From NCBI GenBank assembly GCA_964544305.1, contig CAZJAZ010000003.1:1-64000 (forward strand): 64,000 nucleotides of DNA, written 5' to 3'. How positions within the stretch are numbered: the stretch's first letter is position 1; each line of letters begins with the position of its first letter. Under the pieces are notes generated by a model, which saw only the letters and a program-made list of their open reading frames with translations, searched no databases and was not told the origin of the DNA. Both the position numbers and the translations under genes were made by a program. This stretch comes from JAFDWI01 sp964544305 (GTDB lineage Bacteria; Actinomycetota; Acidimicrobiia; Acidimicrobiales; Iamiaceae). Shown piece by piece: positions 1-7,388 of this stretch.

Positions 1-483
1 TTCACCTACGAGGGCGAACAGGCCGCCGTAACGATGATCGAGTGCGAGTTCGATTGAGACGTCATCGTCATCACGCGCGAGCACAAAACTCTGGTCATAG
101 AGCGCCGTGTGCACATGCTCACGGTGTTCAAACATGCGCCCCGCTTGATGCAGGGCATTGACCTGGTCCACCGCCCATCGATTCCATTCGTCATGATGAC
201 CGTCAAGCACCCAATACAGAGCCAGGTAGGTCCCACGGCCTCCAAAGCCGGTAACGGGATTATCACCTCGCGCAACCCGAGCTTTCTCGGCGCGAGTCGC
301 CACAAATCGTGCACCCGAAAACTGCCACGGCCCAATCATGCACCCGGCATAGAAATGGTCACGCTCGTACCATCGATTGAACGTCACTTCATGACCCGGT
401 TCGGGGTCGACAAGGGTGAACAACAGCGATCCGAGTCGAATGGGTGATGGCGTTGCATTCCCCATCTTGGACTCGCTGTTCAT
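1..483 (-). CDS. EthD-like / dimeric alpha-beta barrel protein, 3' end outside window
   Basis: Open frame of 161 codons from an ATG at 483 that stays open to the window edge, so the C-terminus is missing. The ATG overlaps the TGA of the upstream cyclase gene (ATGA), which fixes the start and puts it last seen in the operon. Residues 35-45 (FNRWYERDHFY) resemble the short Trp-Tyr-acid-His pattern of EthD-like dimeric alpha/beta-barrel proteins, small ferredoxin-fold proteins often found beside degradation enzymes. A second possible repeat of the pattern is LDGHHDEWNRW near residues 108-118. No catalytic residue can be named; the role in the pathway is unknown. Coding is strongly supported by the overlap and the continuous frame; the family call is tentative. 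Confidence 0.7.
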   Translation of the reverse strand, partial: MNSESKMGNATPSPIRLGSLLFTLVDPEPGHEVTFNRWYERDHFYAGCMIGPWQFSGARFVATRAEKARVARGDNPVTGFGGRGTYLALYWVLDGHHDEWNRWAVDQVNALHQAGRMFEHREHVHTALYDQSFVLARDDDDVSIELALDHRYGGLFALVGE

Positions 484-1412
484 TTGATGGCGACCGGATT
501 CACCGGTGAGCCGACCGCGTTCGTAAACGGCAGCGGAGACGCCTCCAGGAAAAAATCGTGGACGCCATCGTTTGCGCAATCGTTTGCGAGTTCGTCCAAA
601 TCCCAGTTCTGTCCCTGCGTGAGACCCATTTCAACAATATGAAGCAAATGAGCGGGAAAGAACGCATCGGCCTCTGATGGCGGAAACGTGTCAAACGTCA
701 AATTGTCGATTGCAACGGCCGCAATCTCACGGTCAAAGAACCATTTCGCACAACGCCAAGAAATACCAGACGATTCCATCGCGTAGGCGTCTTTATTCGG
801 TCGCCGTCCGCGCAGATGGCTCATTTGCCCGGTACGTACGAGCACAATGTCACCAGACTTGATCGTGACGTTCGCGGCTTCAACGGCGGAGTCAAGGTCT
901 GCGGGGGTAATCGCATAGGAAGGCTCGAGACGTTCAACGCCCTTGCACCGCGCGACGTCAAGGAGTACCCCCCGACCTGCAAGTGACGTGACGCGCTCAA
1001 TCCCAAGCTGTGTCGCACCGGCCGCCGTCATTGATGACGGATCGACGCCGTTATAGAGTCGGCCGGCATACGAGACATGCCCAAGACCATCCCAGTGCGT
1101 CCCTACCTGTAACCCCATGGTCACCACGTCATCACTCGTGCAAAACAAGTCACGATCACCAAGCAACGCGTCATCTATGGCGGTCATGGTCCGCAACACG
1201 TTGCGACCGGGAATATTGCCGCGCTGCAAGTTCTGTTCGAACGACAGCGGCCACGAGAGCGAAAATCGGCGACCGGTACGAATGGAACGGGACGCTTGTA
1301 CGACCACGTCTGGTGTCAGGAAGTTCAGCGTTCCAATACGGTCGTCAGTCCCCCATCGTCCCCAATTATTGACCTGTGTCGCCGCGTCATGGAACCAGTC
1401 AGGCATTCCCAT
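480..1412 (-). CDS. Cyclase-family metal-dependent hydrolase (kynurenine formamidase-like fold)
   Basis: 310 aa. Belongs to the cyclase family (PF04199), metal-dependent hydrolases that include kynurenine formamidase, isatin hydrolase and polyketide cyclase-like enzymes. The metal-site motif GTHWDGLGH lies at residues 104-112, a variant of the usual HxGTHxDxPxH. The N-terminus (WGRWGTDDRIGTLN, residues 17-30) is typical of the longer actinobacterial and proteobacterial members. No signal peptide, so cytoplasmic. It overlaps the alcohol dehydrogenase stop by one base (TAATG) and the next gene by four, so it is translationally coupled within the catabolic operon. Neighbours (oxidation to acid, amidohydrolase) suggest hydrolysis of a cyclic or amide/lactone intermediate; the substrate cannot be read from sequence. 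Confidence 0.85.
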   Translation of the reverse strand: MGMPDWFHDAATQVNNWGRWGTDDRIGTLNFLTPDVVVQASRSIRTGRRFSLSWPLSFEQNLQRGNIPGRNVLRTMTAIDDALLGDRDLFCTSDDVVTMGLQVGTHWDGLGHVSYAGRLYNGVDPSSMTAAGATQLGIERVTSLAGRGVLLDVARCKGVERLEPSYAITPADLDSAVEAANVTIKSGDIVLVRTGQMSHLRGRRPNKDAYAMESSGISWRCAKWFFDREIAAVAIDNLTFDTFPPSEADAFFPAHLLHIVEMGLTQGQNWDLDELANDCANDGVHDFFLEASPLPFTNAVGSPVNPVAIK

Positions 1413-2533
1413 TAGAACTGCAACACCCCACGGGCCAGCTTGCCGTCATGCATGTCATCAATGACGGTGGCGAATTGATCAAGGGGATAGACCTCGGTCA
1501 CCAGCTCATCAAGCTTGAGCTTGCCGTCTAAGTACCACTGTGCATACAAGGGAATATCGTGTTGCGGCCTCGACCCGCCATAGCGCGAACCTTTGATCGT
1601 GCGATTGACTTGCACAAGTTCAACGGCGGGGAACGATACATCCGCGGTAAAACCCGGAACCCCAACTTCGACCGCCGTACCTCCCCAATCAAGCACCGAT
1701 AACGCCTGAGTCAACAGCGCGGGTGCGCCGACACACTCAAATGCCCAGTCCACGCCCCCTGCTCCAAGCGGCCCCTTGACCATCTTGGGATGGAACGGGA
1801 ACATGTCACGAATTGCGTCAACCGCATTCGTCTGTGTCGCATCAATGAAGTCGGTTGCACCGAACTCGCGCGCCAACGCCTCTTTGCGCGGTTCGGTGTC
1901 CACCGCGATGATCCGTGACGCATTGGCAATCCGAAGACCTTGGATCACATTTAAGCCAACGCCACCAACACCAAAAACGACCGCCGTATCACCGGGTTCA
2001 ACATCTGCGGTATTGAGTACCGCACCGACACCGGTCAAAACCCCACACGCGATCAGACAGGCCGACGTGAAGGGCAGGGCGTCTGGGATCTTCACGGCCT
2101 GCACTTCGGCAACACTGATACGCTCCGCGAAACTCGAAGTCGCAGCAAAGTTCGAAGCAGCTTCGCCCTTATACAAAAACGGCTTCTTCGCAATGCCAAT
2201 CGACGAACGACATTCCGTCGGGCGACCTCGTTGACACTTGGAACACACACCACAGTTCGCAAGGGTCGAAACAACGACATGGTCACCGGGTTTCACCCGA
2301 CGAACGCCATCACCGACCGCTTCGACGATGCCAGCGCCTTCGTGCCCGAGAACGGCGGGTGGTTGCCATGGGATCGTCCCGTTGATCACGCTCACATCAC
2401 TGTGACAGACCCCGGCCGCTTGCATGGCGACAATGACCTGGCCCGGGGCGGGTGTTGGGCTCGCGAGCTCAAGCTCGTCGGTGTACTCAGCTTGATCCTT
2501 ACCCAAAAAAACAATGCCACGCATGGCGTTCAC
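1412..2533 (-). CDS. Zinc-dependent alcohol dehydrogenase (MDR family)
   Basis: 373 aa, normal length for class III-like medium-chain dehydrogenases. Catalytic zinc ligands are visible as GVCHSD (Cys43) and GHEGAG (His64-Glu65); the structural zinc site is CGVCSKCQRGRPTEC with Cys94, 97, 100 and 108. The NAD-binding loop is GVGGVG at 188-193. It should oxidise an alcohol to an aldehyde, feeding the aldehyde dehydrogenase six bases upstream in the same operon. The ATG at 2533 is followed by a second Met at residue 4 that could also serve. Substrate unknown. Actinobacteria carry many paralogues of this type, some using mycothiol or NDMA-like cofactors; nothing here decides that. Confidence 0.92.
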   Translation of the reverse strand: MNAMRGIVFLGKDQAEYTDELELASPTPAPGQVIVAMQAAGVCHSDVSVINGTIPWQPPAVLGHEGAGIVEAVGDGVRRVKPGDHVVVSTLANCGVCSKCQRGRPTECRSSIGIAKKPFLYKGEAASNFAATSSFAERISVAEVQAVKIPDALPFTSACLIACGVLTGVGAVLNTADVEPGDTAVVFGVGGVGLNVIQGLRIANASRIIAVDTEPRKEALAREFGATDFIDATQTNAVDAIRDMFPFHPKMVKGPLGAGGVDWAFECVGAPALLTQALSVLDWGGTAVEVGVPGFTADVSFPAVELVQVNRTIKGSRYGGSRPQHDIPLYAQWYLDGKLKLDELVTEVYPLDQFATVIDDMHDGKLARGVLQF

Positions 2534-2539
2534 TCCTTG

Positions 2540-4009
2540 TTATGACGACCACACGATCGTTTGCATTTCGGTATACGCGTGCAACCCGAATACGCCACCA
2601 TCTCGCCCGATGCCGCTCATTTTGAAACCACCAAAAGGTGCTTCCATGTTGCGCTGCGCGGTGTTGAGACCGACGTTGCCAGCTTCAAGCCGCTGGGCAA
2701 TGCGATACCCCGCATACATATCTTCGGTAAACACATAGTCATACAGCCCATAGGGCGAATCGTTCGCAATGGCAATGCCTTCTTCCTCCTCATCAAAGGG
2801 GATCACCACGATGATGGGAGCAAAAAACTCTTCGCGCGCACCAGGATTTCGGTTGTCCGTGACAAGAAGCGTCGGCGCCACATAAAAGCCAGTAGCAACA
2901 TCGGGTCGGGCTCCACCAAGCACGACCTCCGCGCCGGCATCAACACTCTGGGCGAGCAAACCCTCGACGCGGGCTCGGTGCACATCAGTGATGACCGGAC
3001 CGACCATGGTTGTTTTGTCGAGCGGATCACCAACCACCATTGCTTTTGCCGCGCCTTGCAGACCGGCCACAACCTGGTCAACTTTCGAGCGATGCACGAT
3101 TGCCCGAGTCGGGGCGGTACAAATCTGTCCGGAATGAAAGCCCCACACACTGGCAAGCGCCGTGACAACTTTCTTCACGTCTGCATCTTCCAAAACGAGC
3201 GCCGCACCTTTGCCACCCAACTCCATAAGCGTTCGCTTCATGGTGCGTGCACATTCGGTTTGAATGGCGACTCCAACACCGGTTGACCCGGTGAAACTGA
3301 CCATGTCGACATGTTCGGAGCGAACGAGTTCTTCGCCGGTCGACGCGGACGAACCGGTCACAATGTTCACGACGCCATCTGGAATACCTACTTCGTGGCA
3401 AATACGCAGCACTTCAAGACAGCTGAGTGGATCCTGCGGTGCCGGTTTCACAACAACGGTATTGCCAGCTGCCAGCGCAGGCGCAACTTTTCCTGCCATG
3501 TTCGTGATTGGAAAGTTGTACGAACTGATCGCTGCAACAACGCCGACCGGTGCCCGATGCACAACCGATGAAATCAATCCACCCGGGGCGAGCGGGGTCT
3601 CTGGCATTGGTTGAGGCAATAACGGCTGATCAAGGTCAACGCGCCCGGCTTCGGCGTAGAAAGCGAACCGACTCGCGCACGCCGGTGCCTGCATCTGTGA
3701 TCCGACCCGCAGTGTCGCGCCCGTCTCTGAAATGATGAGCGGAACAAAATCCGCCATTTCAGCAAACATGCGTTTGGATACCTTGCCCAACAATTCCGCG
3801 CGTTTCGCCGGTTTCATCGCGGCCCAAGCCGGTTGCGCATCTTTGGCCGCAGCGGCCGCTGCTTGCACATCAGCAGCCGACGCCTCAGGGGCCTGTGCGA
3901 CAACCTGTTCGGATGCCGGGTTAATAATGTCGTACGTCCCGTTTCCGCCTTCGACGAATTCGCCGCCGATCAGTTGACGAAACGGGCCGTCTCCAACTTT
4001 GCGGGTCAC
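2540..4009 (-). CDS. NAD(P)-dependent aldehyde dehydrogenase
   Basis: 489 aa, full length. Catalytic Cys297 in GQICTAPTR, general base Glu263 in LMELGGK, oxyanion Asn165 in SSYNFP and the nucleotide-binding FTGSTGVG at 239-246 are all intact, so the enzyme should be active, converting an aldehyde to a carboxylic acid in the cytoplasm. The start is a GTG whose last two bases form the TGA of the preceding amidohydrolase gene (GTGA overlap), giving tight coupling. Together with the alcohol dehydrogenase downstream it makes an alcohol-to-acid oxidation pair. Substrate not predictable; the operon contains no CoA ligase in view. Confidence 0.93.
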   Translation of the reverse strand: MTRKVGDGPFRQLIGGEFVEGGNGTYDIINPASEQVVAQAPEASAADVQAAAAAAKDAQPAWAAMKPAKRAELLGKVSKRMFAEMADFVPLIISETGATLRVGSQMQAPACASRFAFYAEAGRVDLDQPLLPQPMPETPLAPGGLISSVVHRAPVGVVAAISSYNFPITNMAGKVAPALAAGNTVVVKPAPQDPLSCLEVLRICHEVGIPDGVVNIVTGSSASTGEELVRSEHVDMVSFTGSTGVGVAIQTECARTMKRTLMELGGKGAALVLEDADVKKVVTALASVWGFHSGQICTAPTRAIVHRSKVDQVVAGLQGAAKAMVVGDPLDKTTMVGPVITDVHRARVEGLLAQSVDAGAEVVLGGARPDVATGFYVAPTLLVTDNRNPGAREEFFAPIIVVIPFDEEEEGIAIANDSPYGLYDYVFTEDMYAGYRIAQRLEAGNVGLNTAQRNMEAPFGGFKMSGIGRDGGVFGLHAYTEMQTIVWSS

Positions 4010-5205
4010 TTCTCGTCAAGACGCAACAGTTTGCGCCCGTTCGTGCGAACAATCTTCTCAATGACATCGTCGGAAAGATGTGCCATTTGCGTCTCGGCAA
4101 CTTTCCGAGTGTTGGGCCAGGTCGAATCCGAATGGGGGTAGTCAGATTCGTAACAAACTTTGTCAACACCAATAACGTCAAGCATCTTGAGCCCATGCGG
4201 ATCGTCAAAAAACACGGGGTAGACGTGCTTGCGGAAGAGGTGACTGGGTGGTTCAAGCACTTTGTCTGCAACCCCACCCCATCCACGGTTTTCTTCCCAA
4301 ACTTTGTCGGCACGATCCATCACGTAAGGAATCCAACCGATCTGACCCTCAGCATAGGAAACTTCCAAACCCGGGAAGCGGACGAAAACGCCTGACATGA
4401 TCCAATCGATCATGCTGAGTGCCGAGTTCACAAATGTCAACGTCGACCCAACGAGCGCGGGCGCGTCTGCCGACGTTGAGGGCATCTTGGACGATGAACC
4501 GATATGCATGTGGATCGCGAAATTGCATTCTTGGCAGGCAGCAAAGAACGGATCCCAATAATCGCCGTGAATACTCGGCAAACCAAGGTACGGCGGGATC
4601 TCGCTGAAACACACGTTTCGCGCACCTTTGGCAGCGGTGCGACGAATCTCTTCCGCAGCGAGAGTTGGGTCCCAAAGTGGAATGATGACGAGGGGCACAA
4701 GACGGTCAGGTGCCGTCCCACACCATTCATCGATCAGCCAGTCGTTGTAGGCGCGCACACACAGAATCGCGAGCTCTTTGTCTTTGGCCTCGGTAAATGT
4801 CTGCCCACAGAATCGGGGAAACGTGGGGTACATCGCCTGAACATCCGTCCAGTTTGCATCCATATCGGCGAGGCGATCTTCGGGACGGTAGGAGCCCGGA
4901 CGCATCTCTTCGTAGGTGACTCCACGCATGGTGACATCGTCGCGGTCAACACCAACTGCTGAGTCGACTCGAACCAGCGGTCGAACCAAATCTTCGTACA
5001 ACCACCAATCTGCGACCGGGCCGTCTGCGCCTTCATCACCGATGATGGCGGTGAATTTGCCCCCGACAAAGGAAATTTCCTTGGCCGGGCGACGGACGAT
5101 GCGAGGGCCGACGTCCGCATATTTTGCTGGAAGCCGGTCCATCCAAACATTTGGTGGTTCAACGACGTGGTCGTCAACCGAGACGATCTTGGGGAGTTCC
5201 TTCAT
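4006..5205 (-). CDS. Amidohydrolase family protein (amidohydrolase 2, ACMSD-like)
   Basis: 399 aa, first gene of the catabolic operon. The N-terminal DDHVVEPP (residues 11-18) and C-terminal CYESDYPHSDSTWP around residue 350 are hallmarks of the amidohydrolase-2 group (PF04909), TIM-barrel metal enzymes related to 2-amino-3-carboxymuconate semialdehyde decarboxylase and gamma-resorcylate decarboxylase. HIHIG-type metal residues appear as AIHMHIGSSS near residue 235. It could decarboxylate or hydrolyse an aromatic or cyclic acid. The ATG at 5205 lies 18 bases from a perfect palindrome, so expression is probably repressor-controlled. No regulator gene is in the window next to it; it may lie elsewhere. 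Confidence 0.88.
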   Translation of the reverse strand: MKELPKIVSVDDHVVEPPNVWMDRLPAKYADVGPRIVRRPAKEISFVGGKFTAIIGDEGADGPVADWWLYEDLVRPLVRVDSAVGVDRDDVTMRGVTYEEMRPGSYRPEDRLADMDANWTDVQAMYPTFPRFCGQTFTEAKDKELAILCVRAYNDWLIDEWCGTAPDRLVPLVIIPLWDPTLAAEEIRRTAAKGARNVCFSEIPPYLGLPSIHGDYWDPFFAACQECNFAIHMHIGSSSKMPSTSADAPALVGSTLTFVNSALSMIDWIMSGVFVRFPGLEVSYAEGQIGWIPYVMDRADKVWEENRGWGGVADKVLEPPSHLFRKHVYPVFFDDPHGLKMLDVIGVDKVCYESDYPHSDSTWPNTRKVAETQMAHLSDDVIEKIVRTNGRKLLRLDEK

Positions 5206-5222
5206 GGCACCACCCTATCTCC

Positions 5223-5245
5223 TGACCTGACGGTTCGTCAGGTCA
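5223..5245. promoter_or_regulatory. Perfect 10-bp palindrome, probable TetR-type operator
   Basis: TGACCTGACG and its exact reverse complement CGTCAGGTCA are separated by GTT. The site sits 18 bases upstream of the amidohydrolase ATG and in the only gap ahead of the operon. The size and symmetry suit a dimeric TetR-family repressor; that assignment is an inference because no regulator gene is adjacent. Confidence 0.7.
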
Positions 5246-5281
5246 AAGTGAAACCTGTTCCACTTTTTCTTGTTGACCGAT

Positions 5282-6385
5282 TTACTGGAACGGTGGCGGT
5301 GGCGTGGACGCCATTGAGGGCGCTTGCATTGGGGCAGCGGCCTGGGGTGCTGCCGACTCGTTAATCGCCTTCTTGGAACGCATTCCAAGCGAACCGATCA
5401 GCGCAACTCCCCCGCCGACGAGCACCAAGATCAGCCCAAGCTGTGGGGCCTTGATGGTCAGGTCGCTAAAGCCAGCTGCTTCAAGACGATCGGGGAACTT
5501 GTTCATGAGATCAACGATCTCGTAGATCCCAATACCTAACAGCCCAAGTCCACACAATGCCAACACAACCCGTGCAAACGCACGGGCACTTCCCGCAAGC
5601 GCGACGACTGCTGCAACAATTGCGACGGCACCAATGCCGACAACGATCTTCGCGTCATCCGTCAACGTCCAACCGGCAAAGTCCGTCGCTTGAGCCCCAC
5701 CAGGGGTGATCGTTACCCAAGTGAGAAATGCGCCAACAATGGCTGCGGCACCGCCAAGCATGCCGATGAAAGCGCCAAGTCGTCCTCCTCCCGTAGTCGG
5801 TGCGGGCGACGTGTTGCCATTGGGTGCGGTCATTGGAGGCGACGGTTGCCACGGCGAGGAATCTGACGCAACCGGGGGCGCCGGGGTCTGCCATGGGGAA
5901 TTCGCACTTGTTGACTGTCCAGCCTGGGTCCCGGGAGCGGTCGACCAAACTTGGGTCGGTTCGGAAATTGATGAACCCGCTGGGTCAATTGCCACCGTTG
6001 GTTCAACCACGGGCACATTTGACGACGTCGGTGTGTCCCATGGATTTGTGGCGGGGTCTGACGGCGGTGGTGCAGCGCTTGCAAAGGGCGAGGTCGTTGC
6101 TGCCGGTGCTCCCAATGGTGATGCTGGAGGTGGCGGAGCCCCCCATGGATTACCAGCCGACGCCGGAGGACTTGCGGCTGGCGCCGGTGGCGGCGGCGAA
6201 ACCGTTGAAGGAGGAGCGGGCATTGTGGGTGCTGGAGGTGTCGGCGCGGTACCTTGATTTTCTACTTGACTCGACGCCGGCATTGTCAATGAAGCTTCGG
6301 CCACATCGCGGCTGCCACATTGTGTGCAAAACAGTGCGGCGTCGGGGACGTTGCTCCCACATGCATTACAGGTCTTGGCGGCCAC
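5282..6385 (-). CDS. Zinc-ribbon, Pro/Ala-rich membrane protein of unknown function
   Basis: 367 aa. The N-terminus is a zinc ribbon with Cys6, Cys9, Cys20 and Cys23 (CNAC and CTQC). Residues about 35-205 form a low-complexity linker rich in Pro, Ala, Ser and Thr. The C-terminal third holds about four membrane helices (from LGAFIGMLGG on, then a central hydrophobic pair, ending with LGLILVLVGGG), followed by a short Pro-rich tail. Such architectures are common in actinobacteria as uncharacterised envelope proteins; the zinc ribbon is predicted cytoplasmic. It is a single gene between the SDR gene and the catabolic operon, 76 bases before the latter. No enzymatic motif is visible. Confidence 0.75.
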   Translation of the reverse strand: MAAKTCNACGSNVPDAALFCTQCGSRDVAEASLTMPASSQVENQGTAPTPPAPTMPAPPSTVSPPPPAPAASPPASAGNPWGAPPPPASPLGAPAATTSPFASAAPPPSDPATNPWDTPTSSNVPVVEPTVAIDPAGSSISEPTQVWSTAPGTQAGQSTSANSPWQTPAPPVASDSSPWQPSPPMTAPNGNTSPAPTTGGGRLGAFIGMLGGAAAIVGAFLTWVTITPGGAQATDFAGWTLTDDAKIVVGIGAVAIVAAVVALAGSARAFARVVLALCGLGLLGIGIYEIVDLMNKFPDRLEAAGFSDLTIKAPQLGLILVLVGGGVALIGSLGMRSKKAINESAAPQAAAPMQAPSMASTPPPPFQ

Positions 6386-6456
6386 GCTGGCTCTCCTCGG
6401 TCATCATTATGTCGACAACTATCCTGCCAGAATCGCGCCGAAAACCTCACGATGGA

Positions 6457-7209
6457 TCAAGCAGAGCGCGGACCAGGCACGTTTCGAAAGCGAAATGGCT
6501 CGCTTTGACGCCCAGGGACAACAAACCAGCACTCCCCTGCATTTGGTGACATGAGCGCATCGATTCCGCTGGACACAACATCGTCTACGTCAAGAATCGG
6601 GAATTGGGATGCCATCAGGGTTGGCCGAATCTGTTGAATGATATTGGTTTCAGCAAAGGACGGGCACAGAGCGTTCACACGCACGTTGTATTCATGGGCA
6701 AGTGGGGCCAGCGAACGCACAAGGCCCACTAATGCGGTCTTGTTCGCGGCATACAACGGGTCAAACGGTGCTGGAGTCAGCCCTGCCATCGATGCCGTCA
6801 CCAAAATTGAGCCACCGCCACGTGCGCGAAGCGCTGGAAGAGCCGCATGGATTCCAAAGACAACCCCGTCCAAATTGATTCCCATGATCCGTCGATACGT
6901 GTCGATGTCAAAGTCGTCTCCGAGTCCCACACCCGCCGCAATTCCTGCATTGAGATGGACAAGATCCAAGCCCCCAAAGCGTTCAAGTACTTCTGTCACA
7001 ACCCGAACGTTGGCTTCCATGTCGGCGACATCGAGGTGGAGAAAGCTACCATCGATCTCATCGGCGATCCCCTCTCCCCCAATATCGTCGATGTCGCACA
7101 CCACAACTGACGCGCCACGCGACGCCAATTGGCGTGCCATGCCTGCGCCAATGCCATTGGCAGCGCCGGTTATGAGTGCCACTTGACCGTCAAGTCGCGG
7201 TTCGCTCAT
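6457..7209 (-). CDS. SDR-family NAD(P)-dependent oxidoreductase
   Basis: 250 aa classical short-chain dehydrogenase. The cofactor loop TGAANGIG (14-21), NAG at 87-89, Ser140, Tyr153 and Lys157 (YAANK) give a complete catalytic set. The acidic residue after beta-2 (CDIDD, about 38-42) favours NAD over NADP. It oxidises or reduces a hydroxyl/keto group; the substrate is unknown. It lies downstream of the tRNA-Cys terminator and 71 bases upstream of the zinc-ribbon gene, so it probably has its own promoter overlapping the terminator region. Confidence 0.9.
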   Translation of the reverse strand: MSEPRLDGQVALITGAANGIGAGMARQLASRGASVVVCDIDDIGGEGIADEIDGSFLHLDVADMEANVRVVTEVLERFGGLDLVHLNAGIAAGVGLGDDFDIDTYRRIMGINLDGVVFGIHAALPALRARGGGSILVTASMAGLTPAPFDPLYAANKTALVGLVRSLAPLAHEYNVRVNALCPSFAETNIIQQIRPTLMASQFPILDVDDVVSSGIDALMSPNAGECWFVVPGRQSEPFRFRNVPGPRSA

Positions 7210-7237
7210 GAACGCAGTTTATCGACGACCAAAGGCC

Positions 7238-7271
7238 CTGTTGCCTCCCAGCCTTGGCTGGAAGACAACAG
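7238..7271 (-). terminator. Long hairpin downstream of tRNA-Cys
   Basis: On the minus strand a 16-bp stem with two G-U wobbles closes over an AA turn; arms are 7256-7271 and 7238-7253, with CTGTTG/CAACAG at the base. It begins five bases after the tRNA CCA end. There is only a short TTT downstream, so it may act as a terminator, a processing or stability element, or both. Confidence 0.65.
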
Positions 7272-7276
7272 ATCCA

Positions 7277-7351
7277 TGGAGGCGGCGACCGGAATCGAAC
7301 CGGTGTACAGGGCTTTGCAGGCCCTTGCCTAAGCCACTCGGCCACGCCGCC
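7277..7351 (-). tRNA. tRNA-Cys (GCA)
   Basis: 75 nt including an encoded CCA. The acceptor stem pairs GGCGGCG with CGCCGCC; the anticodon loop CTGCAAA gives GCA; the T-loop is GGTTCGATTCC. The discriminator base is U, as expected for cysteine tRNA. Standard cloverleaf with no insertion. Confidence 0.95.
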
Positions 7352-7388
7352 AGGCGGAGAGACCATCGTAGACGACGGCCTCGTCGAA

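Noticed and set aside
2561..3286. 241-codon open frame on the plus strand
   Set aside because: It lies wholly antisense to the aldehyde dehydrogenase gene, whose catalytic motifs are complete; the frame has no start signal or family features.
5800..6549. 249-codon plus-strand open frame
   Set aside because: Antisense to the low-complexity linker of the zinc-ribbon protein, where a long opposite frame is expected from GC-rich codons.
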